Source: Trichocoleus sp. FACHB-46
Lineage (GTDB): Bacteria > Cyanobacteriota > Cyanobacteriia > FACHB-46
NCBI RefSeq assembly: GCF_014695385.1
Contig: NZ_JACJOD010000041.1
Coordinates: 183,589-247,588, forward strand
Direction of reading: 5' to 3'
Length of the DNA: 64,000 nucleotides
Numbering within the stretch: the first letter of the stretch is position 1; each line of letters begins with the position of its first letter. This document shows, one piece after another, positions 48,893-61,118 of this stretch. Below the pieces are notes generated by a model, which saw nothing but the letters and a program-made list of their open reading frames with translations, had not been told where the DNA came from and did not search any database. Both the position numbers and the translations under genes were made by a program.

Positions 48893-48959
48893 AGGGGCAA
48901 GCATTTAAGCCATAGTCTAGGGTCTTGTTTTAGACCCAACGGCTGAATGCTCCGCCCCT
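48893..48959. repeat. Nested palindromic hairpin element between converging genes
   Basis: An outer stem (AGGGGC 48893-48898 with GCCCCT 48954-48959, and AGCATT 48900-48905 with AATGCT 48946-48951) encloses an inner stem (GGGTCT 48920-48925 with AGACCC 48932-48937). It resembles the short palindromic AGGGGCxxAGCATT-type repeats scattered in cyanobacterial intergenic regions. It may also end transcription of both flanking genes. Confidence 0.65.
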
Positions 48960-48983
48960 ACCTAGCTGGCGTTGATTGACGGT

Positions 48984-49550
48984 TTACGCAGAAGCGGTTT
49001 GGTCAGAATGCCCAGCAGCACCAGAATTTATGGAGAGCATGATGCGGGAAATACCAGTGAAGAGCACGCTAACTCCCACTAAGGTACCGATCAGCCAAGG
49101 TGCATTGAAGGGCCACTGGAACCAAATCATGACGCCGAGTAGTAGAGTCACGATACCGTTGGTCAATACCCAAGTCCAGTTTTCTTGGGGGCGGAGGCGG
49201 AACGCCAAAATCAGCTCAAATGTACCTTCAGTCAACAAGAAGCCACCTAACAACAGGGTCAGAGTCAAAACACCTGTCAGAGGGTTAGAGAACAGCATGA
49301 CACCTGTAGCAACATAGAGCGCACTCAACAGCAGTTTCCAAATAAAACCACCTTGGTTGCGGGTTTGAAAGGCGTAAGCCAATTTAGTTGCGCCAGCAGA
49401 AACCAGGATCAGCGAAACCCAACTCTCAGTCACAATGGTAGAGATTTGAGGCAAGGCGATCGCGGCAATGCCTAAAACAACAAGCAGGATACCAATCCAG
49501 AGCGATCGATTCGTTTCTTTTTTAATTTCAGGAGAAACATTGGTGGTCAT
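48984..49550 (-). CDS. HdeD/DUF308-family membrane protein
   Basis: A 188-residue protein with about six hydrophobic segments arranged in three pairs, as in HdeD/DUF308 proteins. The conserved first span SLWIGILLVVLGIAAIALP and LVSAGATKLAYAF segment are recognisable. HdeD relates to acid resistance in E. coli; the cyanobacterial role is unknown. Confidence 0.9.
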   Translation of the reverse strand: MTTNVSPEIKKETNRSLWIGILLVVLGIAAIALPQISTIVTESWVSLILVSAGATKLAYAFQTRNQGGFIWKLLLSALYVATGVMLFSNPLTGVLTLTLLLGGFLLTEGTFELILAFRLRPQENWTWVLTNGIVTLLLGVMIWFQWPFNAPWLIGTLVGVSVLFTGISRIMLSINSGAAGHSDQTASA

Positions 49551-49681
49551 ATAGGTTTTTTCCTTAAGCTTCAGCAGGATCTATGCTTAGGCTAGGGAAT
49601 TTATGCAGAACTTTACACAGCCCTAGGATAGACCCTGCTGTATAAAAGATCAGGCAAGCGGAGAGCTACCAGCTAAACAAG

Positions 49682-51205
49682 TTAAGCAATTGAAGCACTC
49701 CTTAGGCTCACTTCCTCTCTAGCTAATACTTTAGGCTGTAGCGAATCTACGCTCAGAGCCTGAGGAATTTCAATCCAGAATTCTGTCCCTTTTCCAGGCT
49801 CTGAAAGACACTTCAGCTGACCACCATGCTTGTCCACCACAACGTGGTAACTAATAGACAAACCCAAACCAACTCCTTGACCTGTGGGTTTAGTCGTGAA
49901 AAACGGATCAAAGATTTGGTGAATTACATCTTGAGGGATACCCATGCCATTATCAGCAATGCGGATCAGAAGGGTACTTTCTCCCTTTGTGGTTGCGGCT
50001 GTAAGGGCGGTGCGGATAGTAATGGTAGGAGGTTGCTTGGCTAACTCGGCGGCTGAGCGGTCCTGACTTGCCTGCTCTAAGGCATGAATGGCATTAGTTA
50101 ACACATTCATAAAAACTTGGTTCAAGGGGCCGCTGTAGCATTCTGCAATCGGTAAATCGCCGTATTCTTTCACAACTCTAATCGGGGCTGCAGGAGCCTG
50201 GAGACGATGTTGCAGAATCAACAGGGTATCGTCTAGCCCGCGATGAATGTCGGTGAGTTCCTTTTGACTTCGATCCTTACCCGAAAAGTTTTGCAGCGAT
50301 CGCACAATCTGATGAATCCGCCCTGTGCCCACTTCGATTGAAGCCAGGACTTTCTTCAAATCTTTCACGATAAAGTCAGCATCTAGTGCTTCGGCTCGAC
50401 TTTGGGCTTCGGGGTCGAGTTGAGGGCAACGCTCTTGATAAATAGAGATTAGCTCTAGCAAATCTTCCGCGTAGCGATGGATATGCGGCAAATTGCAGTG
50501 AATGAAAGTAACCGGATTATTAATTTCGTGGGCCACTCCCGCCACAAGTTGCCCTAACCCAGACATTTTTTCTGCCTGAACGAGTTGAGTTTGGGCGTGG
50601 CGCAACTCACGTAAGGTTTGGTTCAAATGCTGATTGCTACGATGCAAAGCTTCGACTGTGTTCTCTAGCTTCGTAGAAGTCTGCTGTACTTTAGCTAAAT
50701 TAATTCGTAGCTCCAGTTGAGTAATGACTTGCCGTCCTAGAGCTTGTAAGGCCTTGGCTTGCTCCTCGGTAAGTTGACGAGGTTCGCGATCGATTACACA
50801 CAAAGTGCCCAGTGCATGGCCATCGGGTGTGACTAAGGGAGCTCCAGCATAAAACCGAATTTGCGGATCGGAGGTGACGAGCGGATTACTAGCAAAGCGA
50901 TCGTCTTCTAGAGCGTTAGGCACTACAAACAACTCGTCCGGTTGCATAATAGTGTGACTGCAAAACGCAATTTCCCTAGGAGTCTCGGTAGCAGTTACAC
51001 CCACCTTAGACTTAAACCACTGTCGATGCGCGTCTACCAAGCTCACTAGAGCCATAGGAGTGCCACAAATATGAGCAGCCAGAGCTGTCAAATCATCAAA
51101 CGCCTCTTCTGGAGCGGTATCAAGAATCTGGTAGCGGTGAAGCGCGTCCAGCCGATCATTTTCGTTAATCGGTGAGGGGAAGGACTCCGAGTTCAGCTCT
51201 GACAT
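49682..51205 (-). CDS. GAF-domain sensor histidine kinase
   Basis: A 507-residue soluble kinase. The GAF domain (about 15-170: [31 protein letters not shown]) is close to the GAF of the adenylate cyclase at 32309. A coiled coil (170-215) leads to an atypical HisKA motif GVAHEINNP (His226) and an HATPase with DNGMGIP and GVGLGLSIS. The AHEINNP type is common in kinases that act on separate regulators. It has no receiver. The divergent giant kinase gene starts 231 bases away and may be functionally linked. Confidence 0.92.
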   Translation of the reverse strand: MSELNSESFPSPINENDRLDALHRYQILDTAPEEAFDDLTALAAHICGTPMALVSLVDAHRQWFKSKVGVTATETPREIAFCSHTIMQPDELFVVPNALEDDRFASNPLVTSDPQIRFYAGAPLVTPDGHALGTLCVIDREPRQLTEEQAKALQALGRQVITQLELRINLAKVQQTSTKLENTVEALHRSNQHLNQTLRELRHAQTQLVQAEKMSGLGQLVAGVAHEINNPVTFIHCNLPHIHRYAEDLLELISIYQERCPQLDPEAQSRAEALDADFIVKDLKKVLASIEVGTGRIHQIVRSLQNFSGKDRSQKELTDIHRGLDDTLLILQHRLQAPAAPIRVVKEYGDLPIAECYSGPLNQVFMNVLTNAIHALEQASQDRSAAELAKQPPTITIRTALTAATTKGESTLLIRIADNGMGIPQDVIHQIFDPFFTTKPTGQGVGLGLSISYHVVVDKHGGQLKCLSEPGKGTEFWIEIPQALSVDSLQPKVLAREEVSLRSASIA

Positions 51206-51435
51206 GCGTCATATCACGTAGTTATTCAGTAGTCAATGTATCTTAAAGAACATACAAATGTCATCTGCCTTTAGATAGGCCACTAGTACAAGTTCAAGCC
51301 CCTGAAGAGCGATCGCTGTACAAATTTAGCCTGCTGAGAGCGAATAACCCTTAAGAAGTTTTGCAAGCAGCTCATGCCTTTCCCCCTGAGCTTAGGTCAT
51401 CATGGATGCTAGTACGGCTGCGGGTACGACCAACC

Positions 51436-54400
51436 ATGACTATTGCTGGCTACAAACTCCTAGAAGTGATTTATGAGGGCACTAATACTGTCATCTATCG
51501 GGCTTCTAAGCAGCCGAAGCATCGCTCTGTCATCATCAAAACCCTGAAAGCTGAGCATCCTTCAGTCGAGGAGCTGGCGACGCTGAGACATGAGTTCAAA
51601 ATTTTACAGTCCTTAGAGATCGATGGCGTTCTGAAGCCCATCGCTCTGGAGAATTACCACAACGGGCTAGCCTTGATCCTGCCGGATTTTTCTGGGCAAT
51701 CCCTCAGTGAATATTTCAATGAATATTGCGATCGCCAAGCATTGGACTTGACCCAGTTTTTGCAGATTGCGGTGCAACTGGCAGAAATTTTGGCTCAACT
51801 ACATCAACAACACATTCTGCACAAGGATATTAAACCCCAAAATATCCTGATTCATCCTGAGACTAAGCAAGTCAAAATCATTGACTTCAGTATTGCTTCT
51901 CGTCTATCTAGAGAAAACCAAGTCGCAAACCAGCTCAATTTGCTCGAAGGCAGTCTCGCTTATATGTCTCCAGAGCAAACGGGAAGGATGAATCGCGCCA
52001 TTGACTACCGAGCCGATTTTTACTCTCTAGGTGTTACCTTCTACGAACTGCTCACAGGCCAGCTACCTTACCAAGGTACAGATCCCCTAGAGCTAATTCA
52101 TTGCCACATTGCTAAAGCTCCCATCTCTCCAAGGGAGATCAATCCAGCAATTCCTCCAGCGATCGCTGACATTGTGATGAAGTTGCTTGCCAAGACGGCT
52201 GAGGAGCGTTATCAAAGTGGCTTGGGGCTGAAGGCCGATCTAGAAACTTGTCTGCAACAGTTACAAACCTCTGGTGAGATTGCCCCCTTTAAAGTTGGAG
52301 AATTGGATTCATTTAGTCAATTTTCGATTCCCCAAAAGCTATATGGGCGCGATCGGGAAGTTGGTTTACTAATGAATGCTTTCGCTCGCATCGCTTGCCC
52401 GAAAGATAACCAACCTAGAGCCGAAATGATGTTGGTCAGCGGTTACTCCGGGATTGGCAAATCTTCTTTGGTAAACGAAGTCCATAAACCGATCGCGGAA
52501 CAGCGGGGATACTTTATCTCCGGGAAGTTTGATCAATTCAAGCGCAATATCCCCTATGCTTCTCTAATTCGAGCTTTTCAAGAGTTGGTCCAGCAAATTC
52601 TCACGGAGAGTGATGAGAAGATCCGAGTGTGGCGGACCAAGTTATCTGAAGCTTTGGGAGGCAATGCTCAAGTCATTATTGATGTAATTCCAGAAGTAGT
52701 CCGCATTATGGGGCCACAGCCTCCGGTTCCTGAACTAGGTCCGGCGGAATTACAGAATCGCTTCCACCGAGTATTCAAACAGTTTATCCGGGTATTCAGC
52801 CAAGCCGAGCATCCTCTAGTTGTGTTTCTCGATGATCTGCAATGGGCGGATTTGCCTTCCTTAAACCTACTGGAGTCCATTATCAGCGACCCCAGCACTC
52901 AGTATTTGTTGCTAATTGGAGCCTATCGCGACAATGAGGTTAGTGCCACTCATCCCTTGATGCATACCCTTAAGCAAATTCAACAGGCTGGAGCCAGCAT
53001 TAATCAAATCATTCTCCAACCTTTGACTGTGAGCCATGTGAATCAATTAGTGGCGGATACTTTACGCACCACCCCGGATGAGATTGCAGCTTTAGCCGCA
53101 TTGATTTTTGAAAAAACCCAAGGCAATCCCTTCTTTTCGACTCAGCTCTTAAAATCGCTTTATCAAGAAAACTTAGTCTGCTTTAACTTCGAGCAAAACT
53201 GTTGGAAATGGGATATTGCTGCTCTGCAAAACATTGAGATTACTGAGAATGTTGTAGAGCTGATGATTGGTCAAATTCAAAGACTGGTGGAGCCGACCCA
53301 AGATGCTTTAAAGCTAGCTGCTTGTATTGGCAATGAATTTACCCTGGATGTTTTAGCGATCGCTCATCAAAAATCCGAGATAGAAACAGCGGCAGATTTG
53401 TGGCCAGCCCTAGAAGCAAGCTTAGTTTCTCCACTCAACAGCTTCTACAAAATCCCTCTAGCTTATAGCTCTGACGCAATAGATGGGGTGTTCAAGGAAA
53501 CTAATAGTTCCAATCCTGCAACTGCTTTAACTACTTCAGATTCAACTGTATATAAGTTTCTGCATGACCGAGTGCAGCAAGCGGCTTATTCTCTCATCCC
53601 AGAGTCTCAAAAACAAAGAACTCACTTAAAAATTGGTCAGTTACTACTACAGAATTCAACTCCTGAAGAGCAAAAAGAAAATATTTTTGCTTTAGTTAAT
53701 CAGCTCAACTATGGCATCAATTTGCTTAGTGCAGAGACAGAAAAATATGAGTTAGCTGCCCTTAATTTAACTGCTGGACAGAAGGCAAAAGCATCGGTTG
53801 CCTATGAGTCTGCCATTCGTTATTTAAGCGCAGGTTTGGGATTGTTGGCAACAAATAGCTGGCAAAATCAGTACGAATTATCTTTAGCTCTTTACGAAGC
53901 AGCTACAGAGACTGCTTACCTCAACGGCAACTTTGCACAGATGCAGGAATGGGCCACTACTGTCCTGCAAAAAGCTAAAGTTCCCACTGACAAAATGAAG
54001 GTTTATGAAGTTAGAATTCAAGCTTGCATGGCCCAAGTTCAACCGCTTGAAGCCGTCAAAATAGGATTGCAAGCCTTGGAACTATTAGGGGTAAAGTTAC
54101 CTGAATCACCTACCCCCTCTAACATTGAGCAGATGCTGGCTAAAACTACTACTAGTTTGACTGGTAGAAATATTGAAGATTTGATCAATCTGCCTTTAAT
54201 GACAGAAGTAGAGAAGCTAGCTGCTATACGCATGCTTACAAGTATGGGTTCTCCTACTTATCAAGCAGCACCCGCCCTCTTTCCATTAGTTACCTGCGAA
54301 CAGGTTATTCTATCGATTCAATATGGTAATGCACCTTTTTCCAGTTATGGATATGTTTGTTATAGCGTCCTCCTCAATGGAGTATTTTCAGATATTGAAT

Positions 54401-57400
54401 CGGCTTATAAATTCGGTAGATTAGCTTTAAGTTTGGTAGAGCGTTTCAACACTTTAGAACTAAAAACAAGCATATTTTTTATTGCGGGAGCTTGCACAAT
54501 GCATGGCAAGGTTCATGTTAAAGAAACTCTACAGCTACTCCAAGATGCATACTTGCACGGGTTAGAGAACGGACAGTTTGAGTATGGTTGCTATGCTGCC
54601 ATGCAGAGATGCCAACATTTATACTTCGTTGGTCAAGAATTGCCGAAGCTAGAACAGGAAATGGTAACTCTTAGTGCTGCTTTTGCCCAGCTCAACCAAG
54701 AAAATACCCTCGCCTGGAATCAAATATTTCAACAGTCAGTTTTCAACTTACTGCAACCTACAACAAATTCCTATCGTTTAGTCGGTGAAGTGTATGACGA
54801 AGATTACTCATTGCCCCTGCTTCAGAAGGCCAATTCTAGGACTACTCTCCACTACTTTTATCTCAATAAGCTGATTCTTTGTTATTTATTTGGAGAATAC
54901 CAAAAAGCTCTAGAGAATGCCGATTTAGCCGAACAGTATTTAGATGGAGTACGAGCATTTCTAGTAGTACCAGTCTGTCATTTCTATGATTCTTTGGCAC
55001 AACTCAGCATTTATCCATCGGCATCGCAGGCTCAACAATCTCACCTTTTGAGCAAAGTAGATAGTAATCAGGAGAAGATGCGTAACTGGGCCGCTCATGC
55101 CCCAATGAACTTTCAGCATAAATATGAGCTAGTAGAAGCAGAAAAAGCGCGAGTTTTAGGGCAAATTGCTGAGGCTAGAGAGTTATATGATCAGGCGATC
55201 GCTGGAGCTAAAGAACATGGATATCTCCAAGAAGAAGCTCTCGCCAATGAACGAGCCGCAGAGTTCTACTTTTCACTGGGTCGGAATAAGTTTGCTCAGG
55301 AATACTTAAGCGAAGCCTACTATGGCTATGTACGCTGGGGGGCGATCGCTAAAGTTAAACACCTAGAAGCAAAATATATAGATGTTTTCGCTCGTACCCA
55401 GCAGCGAGGTAGCTCCCAACTTACTAAACAGCAAACCCATCGCTCTACCAGTGGTGATCATACCCAAACACTGGATTTAGCCACCATCCTCAAGGCATCT
55501 CAAGTACTTTCCAGTGAGATTGTTTTGACGAGGCTGCTAGAGAAACTCATGCAGATTGTGATGGAAAATGCAGGTGCAGAACTAGGATTATTACTATTAG
55601 AGCAAGCAGGAGAGTTAGAGGTTGCAGCCTTTGGCAGCACTAGCAGAGATGTTTTGGCATGGCAATCTCAGATCACAACCGCCATTGAAGATCCAGTTGC
55701 CCAGTATCCCTATCCCACGTCAATCATCAATTATGTTGCTAGAACCCATGAGCCTGTTGTGCTCCATGATGCGGGCTGTGAAGGAGCTTTCACCTCAGAT
55801 GCATATATTAGAAAATATCAACCTAAGTCAGTTTTATGTTCACCAATTCTGCATCAAGGTAAGCTAACTGGGACTCTTTATTTAGAAAACAATCTAACGA
55901 CTGGAGCCTTTACTTCAGAACGCTTAGAAGTTTTACAGTTACTTGCTTCTCAAGCCGCCATTTCGATTGAGAATGCTCGTCTTTACGCTGACTTGGAAGA
56001 AGCGAATCGGACTTTAGAAACCAAAGTTGAGGAACGAACTTTAGACTTGCAGCAGGAAATTCGCGATCGCCAACGGGCAGAAGAAGTAGCTGAAGCGGCT
56101 AGTCGGGCTAAAAGCGAGTTTCTCGCAAACATGAGTCATGAACTGAGAACTCCGCTCAATGGCATTTTAGGATATGCTCAGATTCTCAAGAAGAATAAAG
56201 CTTTAACAGAGTCGCAAAAGAATGGTTTGAGCGTGATTCATCAATGTGGAGAGCATCTACTGATGTTGATCAACGACGTCTTAGACCTTTCCAAAATAGA
56301 AGCTCGCAAGATGGAACTCTACTTCAGTGATGTCTTGTTCTCAGAGTTTTTGGCAGGAGTTGTAGAGATTTGCCGCATTCGAGCTGAGCAAAAGGGAATA
56401 TTATTCACCTACAAACCGCTTCCTCCCCTCCCCCGGTTGGTGCGAATGGATGAGAAGCGTTTGCGGCAAGTTCTGATTAACTTATTAGGAAATGCAATTA
56501 AATTTACGGAAAACGGTGGCGTAACTTTCAAAGTCGGTTATGTCAGCAGTTTTTCATCTTTAGGCAATGAATTACTCCCTCCAACCCCAAATACTTCATC
56601 CAACACTCCACTGGCTGCGGGTAAGTTGGAAAGTTCTCAGGTGCCAAATGCCACCACACTCCGCTTTCTGATCGAAGACACGGGCATTGGGATTACCCCC
56701 GCTCACCTCCAGGAGATTTTTCTGCCATTTCGCCAAGTTAGCGAACACTATCGCCAAACCGAGGGAACAGGCTTGGGCCTCTCAATTAGCCGTCAACTGG
56801 TACAGCTCATGGGGAGTGACATTCAAGTACAAAGTGCGTCTGGGCAGGGAAGCAGTTTTTGGATTGATTTGGATCTCACTGAAGCTTCTCACTTATCTGA
56901 TGCTACTCGCTGCGATCGCAGTATTTGTGGCTATAAAGGCGATCGGCGGAAAATTATGGTGATAGATGACAAGGAAGAGAATCGTTTAGTGCTAATCAAT
57001 CTGCTACGGCCCTTAGGATTTCAGGTATTGGAAGAGACCAATGGCCGGGAGGGGTTGCGTAAAGCGTATGAGTTTGAGCCAGATGTCATTTTGATGGATT
57101 TGGTCATGCCTGGCATGGATGGGTTTGAAGCGACTCGCCAAATTCGTCTGTCTCCAGTTCTCCAGCACATTGTGGTCATTGCCACTTCAGCCAGCATCTT
57201 TGCGATGGATCGACAGCAGAGCCAGGAAGTAGGTTGCAATGATTTTCTGCCCAAGCCGATTCGTGAAGCAGAGCTACTGGAGCGTCTAAGCCATCACCTA
57301 AAACTAGAATGGATTTACGAGGAAGCTGAGGGCGAGAGCTTAGCATCGGGTCTTGAAACTAGAGATATTCTTCAGGAAACAGAACAGAACCCATCGACAA

Positions 57401-57702
57401 ATATTTCTGATATTGCTGATCCTAGTCGGCAGGCGATCGCAGCAGGATCTCTTTCTCACTCTTCCGTAGAAGCAAGCGACAGCCCTTCTGCATCTCTAGT
57501 AGCTCCCTCTGCTGAAGAAATTTCAGCTTTATTGCACTTAGCGATGATGGGCGACCTTAAAGCCCTAACGGAGAGAGCAGCTAGATTAGAACTGCTTGAT
57601 CCGCAATTTTTACCTTTTGCAACCCATCTCCGCCAGTTGGCTAAAGGTTTCAAAATGCGACAAATCATAGAATTTATTAAGCAATTTCAACAACCTCAAT
57701 AG
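51436..57702 (+). CDS. Ser/Thr kinase-ATPase-GAF-histidine kinase-receiver fusion
   Basis: A 2088-residue protein from ATG 51436; an in-frame TTG 75 bases upstream adds a Pro/Arg-rich stretch unlike the family. Order: Ser/Thr kinase (1-265; LHKDIKPQN with Asp131, and DFS at 150-152 instead of DFG), AAA-type ATPase (about 300-620; Walker A GYSGIGKS with Lys342), a long helical repeat region (about 620-1310), GAF (about 1350-1510), HisKA (His1568 in MSHELRTP), HATPase (GTGLGLS), receiver (Asp1888) and a short helical tail. Such trifunctional kinases are characteristic of filamentous cyanobacteria. All catalytic residues except the DFG Gly are present. Its upstream GAF kinase neighbour is divergent. 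Confidence 0.93.
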   Translation: MTIAGYKLLEVIYEGTNTVIYRASKQPKHRSVIIKTLKAEHPSVEELATLRHEFKILQSLEIDGVLKPIALENYHNGLALILPDFSGQSLSEYFNEYCDRQALDLTQFLQIAVQLAEILAQLHQQHILHKDIKPQNILIHPETKQVKIIDFSIASRLSRENQVANQLNLLEGSLAYMSPEQTGRMNRAIDYRADFYSLGVTFYELLTGQLPYQGTDPLELIHCHIAKAPISPREINPAIPPAIADIVMKLLAKTAEERYQSGLGLKADLETCLQQLQTSGEIAPFKVGELDSFSQFSIPQKLYGRDREVGLLMNAFARIACPKDNQPRAEMMLVSGYSGIGKSSLVNEVHKPIAEQRGYFISGKFDQFKRNIPYASLIRAFQELVQQILTESDEKIRVWRTKLSEALGGNAQVIIDVIPEVVRIMGPQPPVPELGPAELQNRFHRVFKQFIRVFSQAEHPLVVFLDDLQWADLPSLNLLESIISDPSTQYLLLIGAYRDNEVSATHPLMHTLKQIQQAGASINQIILQPLTVSHVNQLVADTLRTTPDEIAALAALIFEKTQGNPFFSTQLLKSLYQENLVCFNFEQNCWKWDIAALQNIEITENVVELMIGQIQRLVEPTQDALKLAACIGNEFTLDVLAIAHQKSEIETAADLWPALEASLVSPLNSFYKIPLAYSSDAIDGVFKETNSSNPATALTTSDSTVYKFLHDRVQQAAYSLIPESQKQRTHLKIGQLLLQNSTPEEQKENIFALVNQLNYGINLLSAETEKYELAALNLTAGQKAKASVAYESAIRYLSAGLGLLATNSWQNQYELSLALYEAATETAYLNGNFAQMQEWATTVLQKAKVPTDKMKVYEVRIQACMAQVQPLEAVKIGLQALELLGVKLPESPTPSNIEQMLAKTTTSLTGRNIEDLINLPLMTEVEKLAAIRMLTSMGSPTYQAAPALFPLVTCEQVILSIQYGNAPFSSYGYVCYSVLLNGVFSDIESAYKFGRLALSLVERFNTLELKTSIFFIAGACTMHGKVHVKETLQLLQDAYLHGLENGQFEYGCYAAMQRCQHLYFVGQELPKLEQEMVTLSAAFAQLNQENTLAWNQIFQQSVFNLLQPTTNSYRLVGEVYDEDYSLPLLQKANSRTTLHYFYLNKLILCYLFGEYQKALENADLAEQYLDGVRAFLVVPVCHFYDSLAQLSIYPSASQAQQSHLLSKVDSNQEKMRNWAAHAPMNFQHKYELVEAEKARVLGQIAEARELYDQAIAGAKEHGYLQEEALANERAAEFYFSLGRNKFAQEYLSEAYYGYVRWGAIAKVKHLEAKYIDVFARTQQRGSSQLTKQQTHRSTSGDHTQTLDLATILKASQVLSSEIVLTRLLEKLMQIVMENAGAELGLLLLEQAGELEVAAFGSTSRDVLAWQSQITTAIEDPVAQYPYPTSIINYVARTHEPVVLHDAGCEGAFTSDAYIRKYQPKSVLCSPILHQGKLTGTLYLENNLTTGAFTSERLEVLQLLASQAAISIENARLYADLEEANRTLETKVEERTLDLQQEIRDRQRAEEVAEAASRAKSEFLANMSHELRTPLNGILGYAQILKKNKALTESQKNGLSVIHQCGEHLLMLINDVLDLSKIEARKMELYFSDVLFSEFLAGVVEICRIRAEQKGILFTYKPLPPLPRLVRMDEKRLRQVLINLLGNAIKFTENGGVTFKVGYVSSFSSLGNELLPPTPNTSSNTPLAAGKLESSQVPNATTLRFLIEDTGIGITPAHLQEIFLPFRQVSEHYRQTEGTGLGLSISRQLVQLMGSDIQVQSASGQGSSFWIDLDLTEASHLSDATRCDRSICGYKGDRRKIMVIDDKEENRLVLINLLRPLGFQVLEETNGREGLRKAYEFEPDVILMDLVMPGMDGFEATRQIRLSPVLQHIVVIATSASIFAMDRQQSQEVGCNDFLPKPIREAELLERLSHHLKLEWIYEEAEGESLASGLETRDILQETEQNPSTNISDIADPSRQAIAAGSLSHSSVEASDSPSASLVAPSAEEISALLHLAMMGDLKALTERAARLELLDPQFLPFATHLRQLAKGFKMRQIIEFIKQFQQPQ

Positions 57703-57769
57703 CACTCCACCTCAAATCCACCTAAACTGGTAACCTAAGCAATCAGAGATTTTAGAGAGCCGGAGTAGC

Positions 57770-58138
57770 ATGACAGAAGCACGCAACGTACTAGGTGGAA
57801 CCCTCGAAACTTGCTGCACCTCACCCATGACCGGATACTACCGAGATGGCAAGTGCAATACAGGTGGCGGTGACTTTGGAGCCCATGTAGTTTGTGCCCA
57901 AATGACTGAAGAGTTTTTGGCCTTTACTAAGGAGCAAGGTAACGATCTGAGTACGCCAGTTCCAGCTTTTGAGTTTCCGGGTTTGAAGCCTGGCGATCGC
58001 TGGTGTTTGTGTGCCTCCCGCTGGAAGGAGGCTTTAGATGCAGGCATGGCTCCTCCTGTTGTTTTAGCCGCCACCCATGCCTCAGCCTTGGAATATGCTT
58101 CTCTAAACGAACTAAAGCAACATGCCAGCGATCGCTAA
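57770..58138 (+). CDS. DUF2237 family protein
   Basis: A 122-residue soluble protein with the DUF2237 core: NVLGGTLETCCTSPMTGYYRDG, CNTGGGDFGAHVVCAQMT, then GDRWCLCASRWKEALDAG and APPVVLAATHASALE. Conserved Cys residues suggest metal or disulfide chemistry, but the family has no known function. It is alone on its transcript as far as can be seen. Confidence 0.9.
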   Translation: MTEARNVLGGTLETCCTSPMTGYYRDGKCNTGGGDFGAHVVCAQMTEEFLAFTKEQGNDLSTPVPAFEFPGLKPGDRWCLCASRWKEALDAGMAPPVVLAATHASALEYASLNELKQHASDR

Positions 58139-58169
58139 CTACACTGTTTAGCTAGCTGTACTGTTTTAG

Positions 58170-59378
58170 TTATGCCAAAAGCTTGCCAATGGCAGACCGC
58201 AACCAAGACTCATAGCGAAAAAGCAAAAAGGCGAGAATAGGAGCCGTGATACAGCTTGCTACTAGCCATCCCACAACAGTTGAGAGATCCACGTTAAAGT
58301 ACTCACTGGCTAGGATTACCAAATCGTTGTCAATGATTCCGCCTTTACCTTCTTCGTACCAAGACTGGAAATCTAAATCGTAAAGCAACTGCCATGAGAA
58401 TTGGAGATCGCTAAACAAGGTAAAGAAACCTAGCATGGCATAGATAGTGCGATCGCCATCCATACGACGAAAGTAACCACTTATTGATAAATAAAGACAA
58501 ATAAAAATAGCCAAAACCTCCATGCCATGCCCCATAAAGGTTGACAAAATGAGATTCCAATCGGTAAGTAGGCAGAAGCTATAAAGCCCTGCCAACCCAA
58601 CCAGAACACCTTGCAGGCGAGGATAGACCCGATAGAGCCAAATTGAATAGGCGATCGCCACATAAATCAGCCCTAGAATTAGCCAAGATTGCTCAAAGCT
58701 CAGGGTGATTCCACCTCCGAAAGCGAAATCAATCATCGGAATGGCAGGACGACCAAATAACCAGTGAGCCAAAGCATGCCCTACCTCATGCACCATGACC
58801 AAAAATCCCCGAAATAGCAGCTTCAGGGGACTGAGGATAAACAAGATCACTGCCAATCCCAATCCTGTTAAGACTGCACCCCAACCTTCAACTGTTACAG
58901 CTTGAGGTTGATGCTGAGTTGATGAGCGAGAAGGGCTTTGTCTACGGGTACTGTAGAAAACTAGCTTTCCTTTTTTCGTGGCAGATGGCTGCTGTAAACA
59001 GGGTGAGGTTTGGCTTTCATTTTGTTCAAAATCTCCCTGCTTAGTGAGTTCTCGGTCTTGCAGTGTTGGTTGAATACTAGGTGGCTGCTGGGGCTGCTGA
59101 AGTCGTATTTCTTTTTGCCAGCTAAACGTTTTTGCCCCTATTTCCCGACCATACACTTGAACTCTTTCTAGCGATTCTGGTTGGATATGTGACATCACCT
59201 GTTGCATCAAGGTCATGGCAGCTAATGGTTCTGGCGTTGGAGTCGCCTCTAGTAGCACTTGTAAGCAGTTACCCCTGAGATTCACCTTGACAGCAGTTGC
59301 CTGTTTCTCAAAAGCTCGATTTAATAAAGTGGCGATCGCCCTACCATCACCTTGCTTGGCCAATTGCACGAGTTCCAA
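58170..59378 (-). CDS. M50-like membrane metalloprotease homologue
   Basis: A 402-residue protein. Residues 1-100 are a soluble domain seen at the start of other cyanobacterial proteins (MELVQLAKQGDGRAIATLLN). A Gln/Pro/Ser-rich linker covers 100-160. About seven hydrophobic segments follow from 168; the second contains HEVGHALAHWLFG, an HExxH zinc motif as in M50 intramembrane proteases. A second metal ligand (NPDG-type in S2P) is not clear. It could be an active protease or a degenerate member. The substrate is unknown. Confidence 0.78.
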   Translation of the reverse strand: MELVQLAKQGDGRAIATLLNRAFEKQATAVKVNLRGNCLQVLLEATPTPEPLAAMTLMQQVMSHIQPESLERVQVYGREIGAKTFSWQKEIRLQQPQQPPSIQPTLQDRELTKQGDFEQNESQTSPCLQQPSATKKGKLVFYSTRRQSPSRSSTQHQPQAVTVEGWGAVLTGLGLAVILFILSPLKLLFRGFLVMVHEVGHALAHWLFGRPAIPMIDFAFGGGITLSFEQSWLILGLIYVAIAYSIWLYRVYPRLQGVLVGLAGLYSFCLLTDWNLILSTFMGHGMEVLAIFICLYLSISGYFRRMDGDRTIYAMLGFFTLFSDLQFSWQLLYDLDFQSWYEEGKGGIIDNDLVILASEYFNVDLSTVVGWLVASCITAPILAFLLFRYESWLRSAIGKLLA

Positions 59379-59583
59379 GGCTGACTCCTAATCTGACTAG
59401 TAAAATCGATAACTGAGCGTGTCAAGAAAACTACCAGTATTGGCTATGAGATGTAGAGTTCCCAATTTGTGACTACTCTTTGCCAGTCCTAACTGTGGCG
59501 ACAAATTCCATTGAGTTAAGACGATTTCTACTGGAATGAGTCACAATTGAAAGCGATCGCAAAATCAGCATGAAGGAAGTTCT

Positions 59584-61092
59584 GTGTCTACACAAATTTC
59601 GGCTTCCCCTCTTCCCACCTTGATAGAAATTAGATCAGGTCTGCCCAACATCTGTGGTTGGGAGACAGAGATCAATACAGTGGTGAACCACAATCAACCT
59701 ATTTTCTCACCCCAGACGAATCTCCAACTAGCAGACATTACAGCAGGATTTGCTTGTGCACTGCATATGCACCAACCCACAATTCCGGCAGGAGCCAATG
59801 GTGCCCTGATCAGCAACCTACAATATATGTTTGAGCATCCTGGGGAAGGAGATAACCATAATGCTGATCCCTTTACTTGGTGTTACAGCCGCATGGGAGA
59901 GTTTATCCCTCAACTCGTAGCAGAAGAATGCCATCCTCGGATGATGCTCGATTACTCAGGTAATCTACTGTGGGGGCTGCGCCAACTGGGGCGTGAGGAT
60001 GTCTTAAATAATCTGAAACGGCTCGCTTGTGACCCCCAATATCAGCCTTATGTGGAGTGGTTAGGCACCATGTGGAGTCACGCTGTGATTCCTTCTACTC
60101 CCATCCCAGATATCAAACTGCATATCCAAGCTTGGCAACAGCACTTTGCAGCCATCTTTGGCTATGACGCTTTAAAACGGGTGAAGGGTTTCTCACCGCC
60201 GGAAATGCATCTACCTAATCATCCGGACACGCTATATGAATACATCAAAGCGCTCAAGGAATGTGGCTATCGTTGGCTGATGGTGCAAGAACATTCTGTC
60301 GAAAACATAGATGGTTCTGGGTTGCAACACGATCAGAAATATATCCCTAACCGATTGGTTGCTCGGAATTGTCATGGAGAAACGATTAGCATCACTGCTC
60401 TCATTAAAACTCAAGGCTCAGATACCAAGTTAGTCGGCCAAATGCAGCCTTATTACGAAGCCAAAGGACGCAGCCACCAGCAAATTGGCGATGTTACGGT
60501 GCCCTCCCTGGTTACCCAAATTGCTGACGGGGAAAATGGTGGTGTGATGATGAATGAGTTTCCTCAAGCTTTCTTTAAAGCTTGTCATGAAGTGCGGGAG
60601 CAAGGTGGAGGGAGAGTTGGCACAGTTGCTCTAAATGGTACTGAGTACTTAGAACTAATTGAAGCAGCGGGTGCTAGTCCGGAAGACTATCCTATTTGCC
60701 AAGCTGTCAATCAACACAAAATTTGGCAACGAGTTGATCCAGACAAAGCCACACCTGAAGCAGTGGAGAAAGCGATCGCCGAGCTCAAAGCTACCGACCA
60801 CCAATTCCACATGGACGGAGCTTCCTGGACCAATCATTTAAGTTGGGTCAATGGCTACGAAAATGTTTTAGACCCCATGAGAAAACTCAGCGCACTGTTT
60901 CACGAGAAATACGATCGCCTAGTAGAGCAGGATAGTTCAGTGACGCAGCGATCGGACTATCAGGAAGCGTTACTCTACAATTTGCTCTTACAAACTAGCT
61001 GTTTCCGTTACTGGGGTCAGGGCACTTGGACAGATTACGCTCGTGAGTTATATCGACGAGGTGAGGCATCGCTGCTAGCTCGTACTTCATAG
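59584..61092 (+). CDS. Glycoside hydrolase family 57-like protein
   Basis: A 502-residue protein starting at GTG, with a GGAAG ribosome site just upstream. After a 55-residue leader it shows the GH57 start GFACALHMHQPTIPAGANGAL, then FEHPGEGDNHNADPFTWCYS and the MMLDYSGNLLWGL segment. A region near residues 210-225 (RVKGFSPPEMHLPNH) includes Glu of the GH57 catalytic segment, and NHLSWVNGYENVL follows later. GH57 enzymes act on alpha-glucans; a glycogen-related role is likely, specificity unknown. Confidence 0.88.
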   Translation: MSTQISASPLPTLIEIRSGLPNICGWETEINTVVNHNQPIFSPQTNLQLADITAGFACALHMHQPTIPAGANGALISNLQYMFEHPGEGDNHNADPFTWCYSRMGEFIPQLVAEECHPRMMLDYSGNLLWGLRQLGREDVLNNLKRLACDPQYQPYVEWLGTMWSHAVIPSTPIPDIKLHIQAWQQHFAAIFGYDALKRVKGFSPPEMHLPNHPDTLYEYIKALKECGYRWLMVQEHSVENIDGSGLQHDQKYIPNRLVARNCHGETISITALIKTQGSDTKLVGQMQPYYEAKGRSHQQIGDVTVPSLVTQIADGENGGVMMNEFPQAFFKACHEVREQGGGRVGTVALNGTEYLELIEAAGASPEDYPICQAVNQHKIWQRVDPDKATPEAVEKAIAELKATDHQFHMDGASWTNHLSWVNGYENVLDPMRKLSALFHEKYDRLVEQDSSVTQRSDYQEALLYNLLLQTSCFRYWGQGTWTDYARELYRRGEASLLARTS

Positions 61093-61118
61093 CTGATGCA
61101 ACTCAACATTGACACTTG

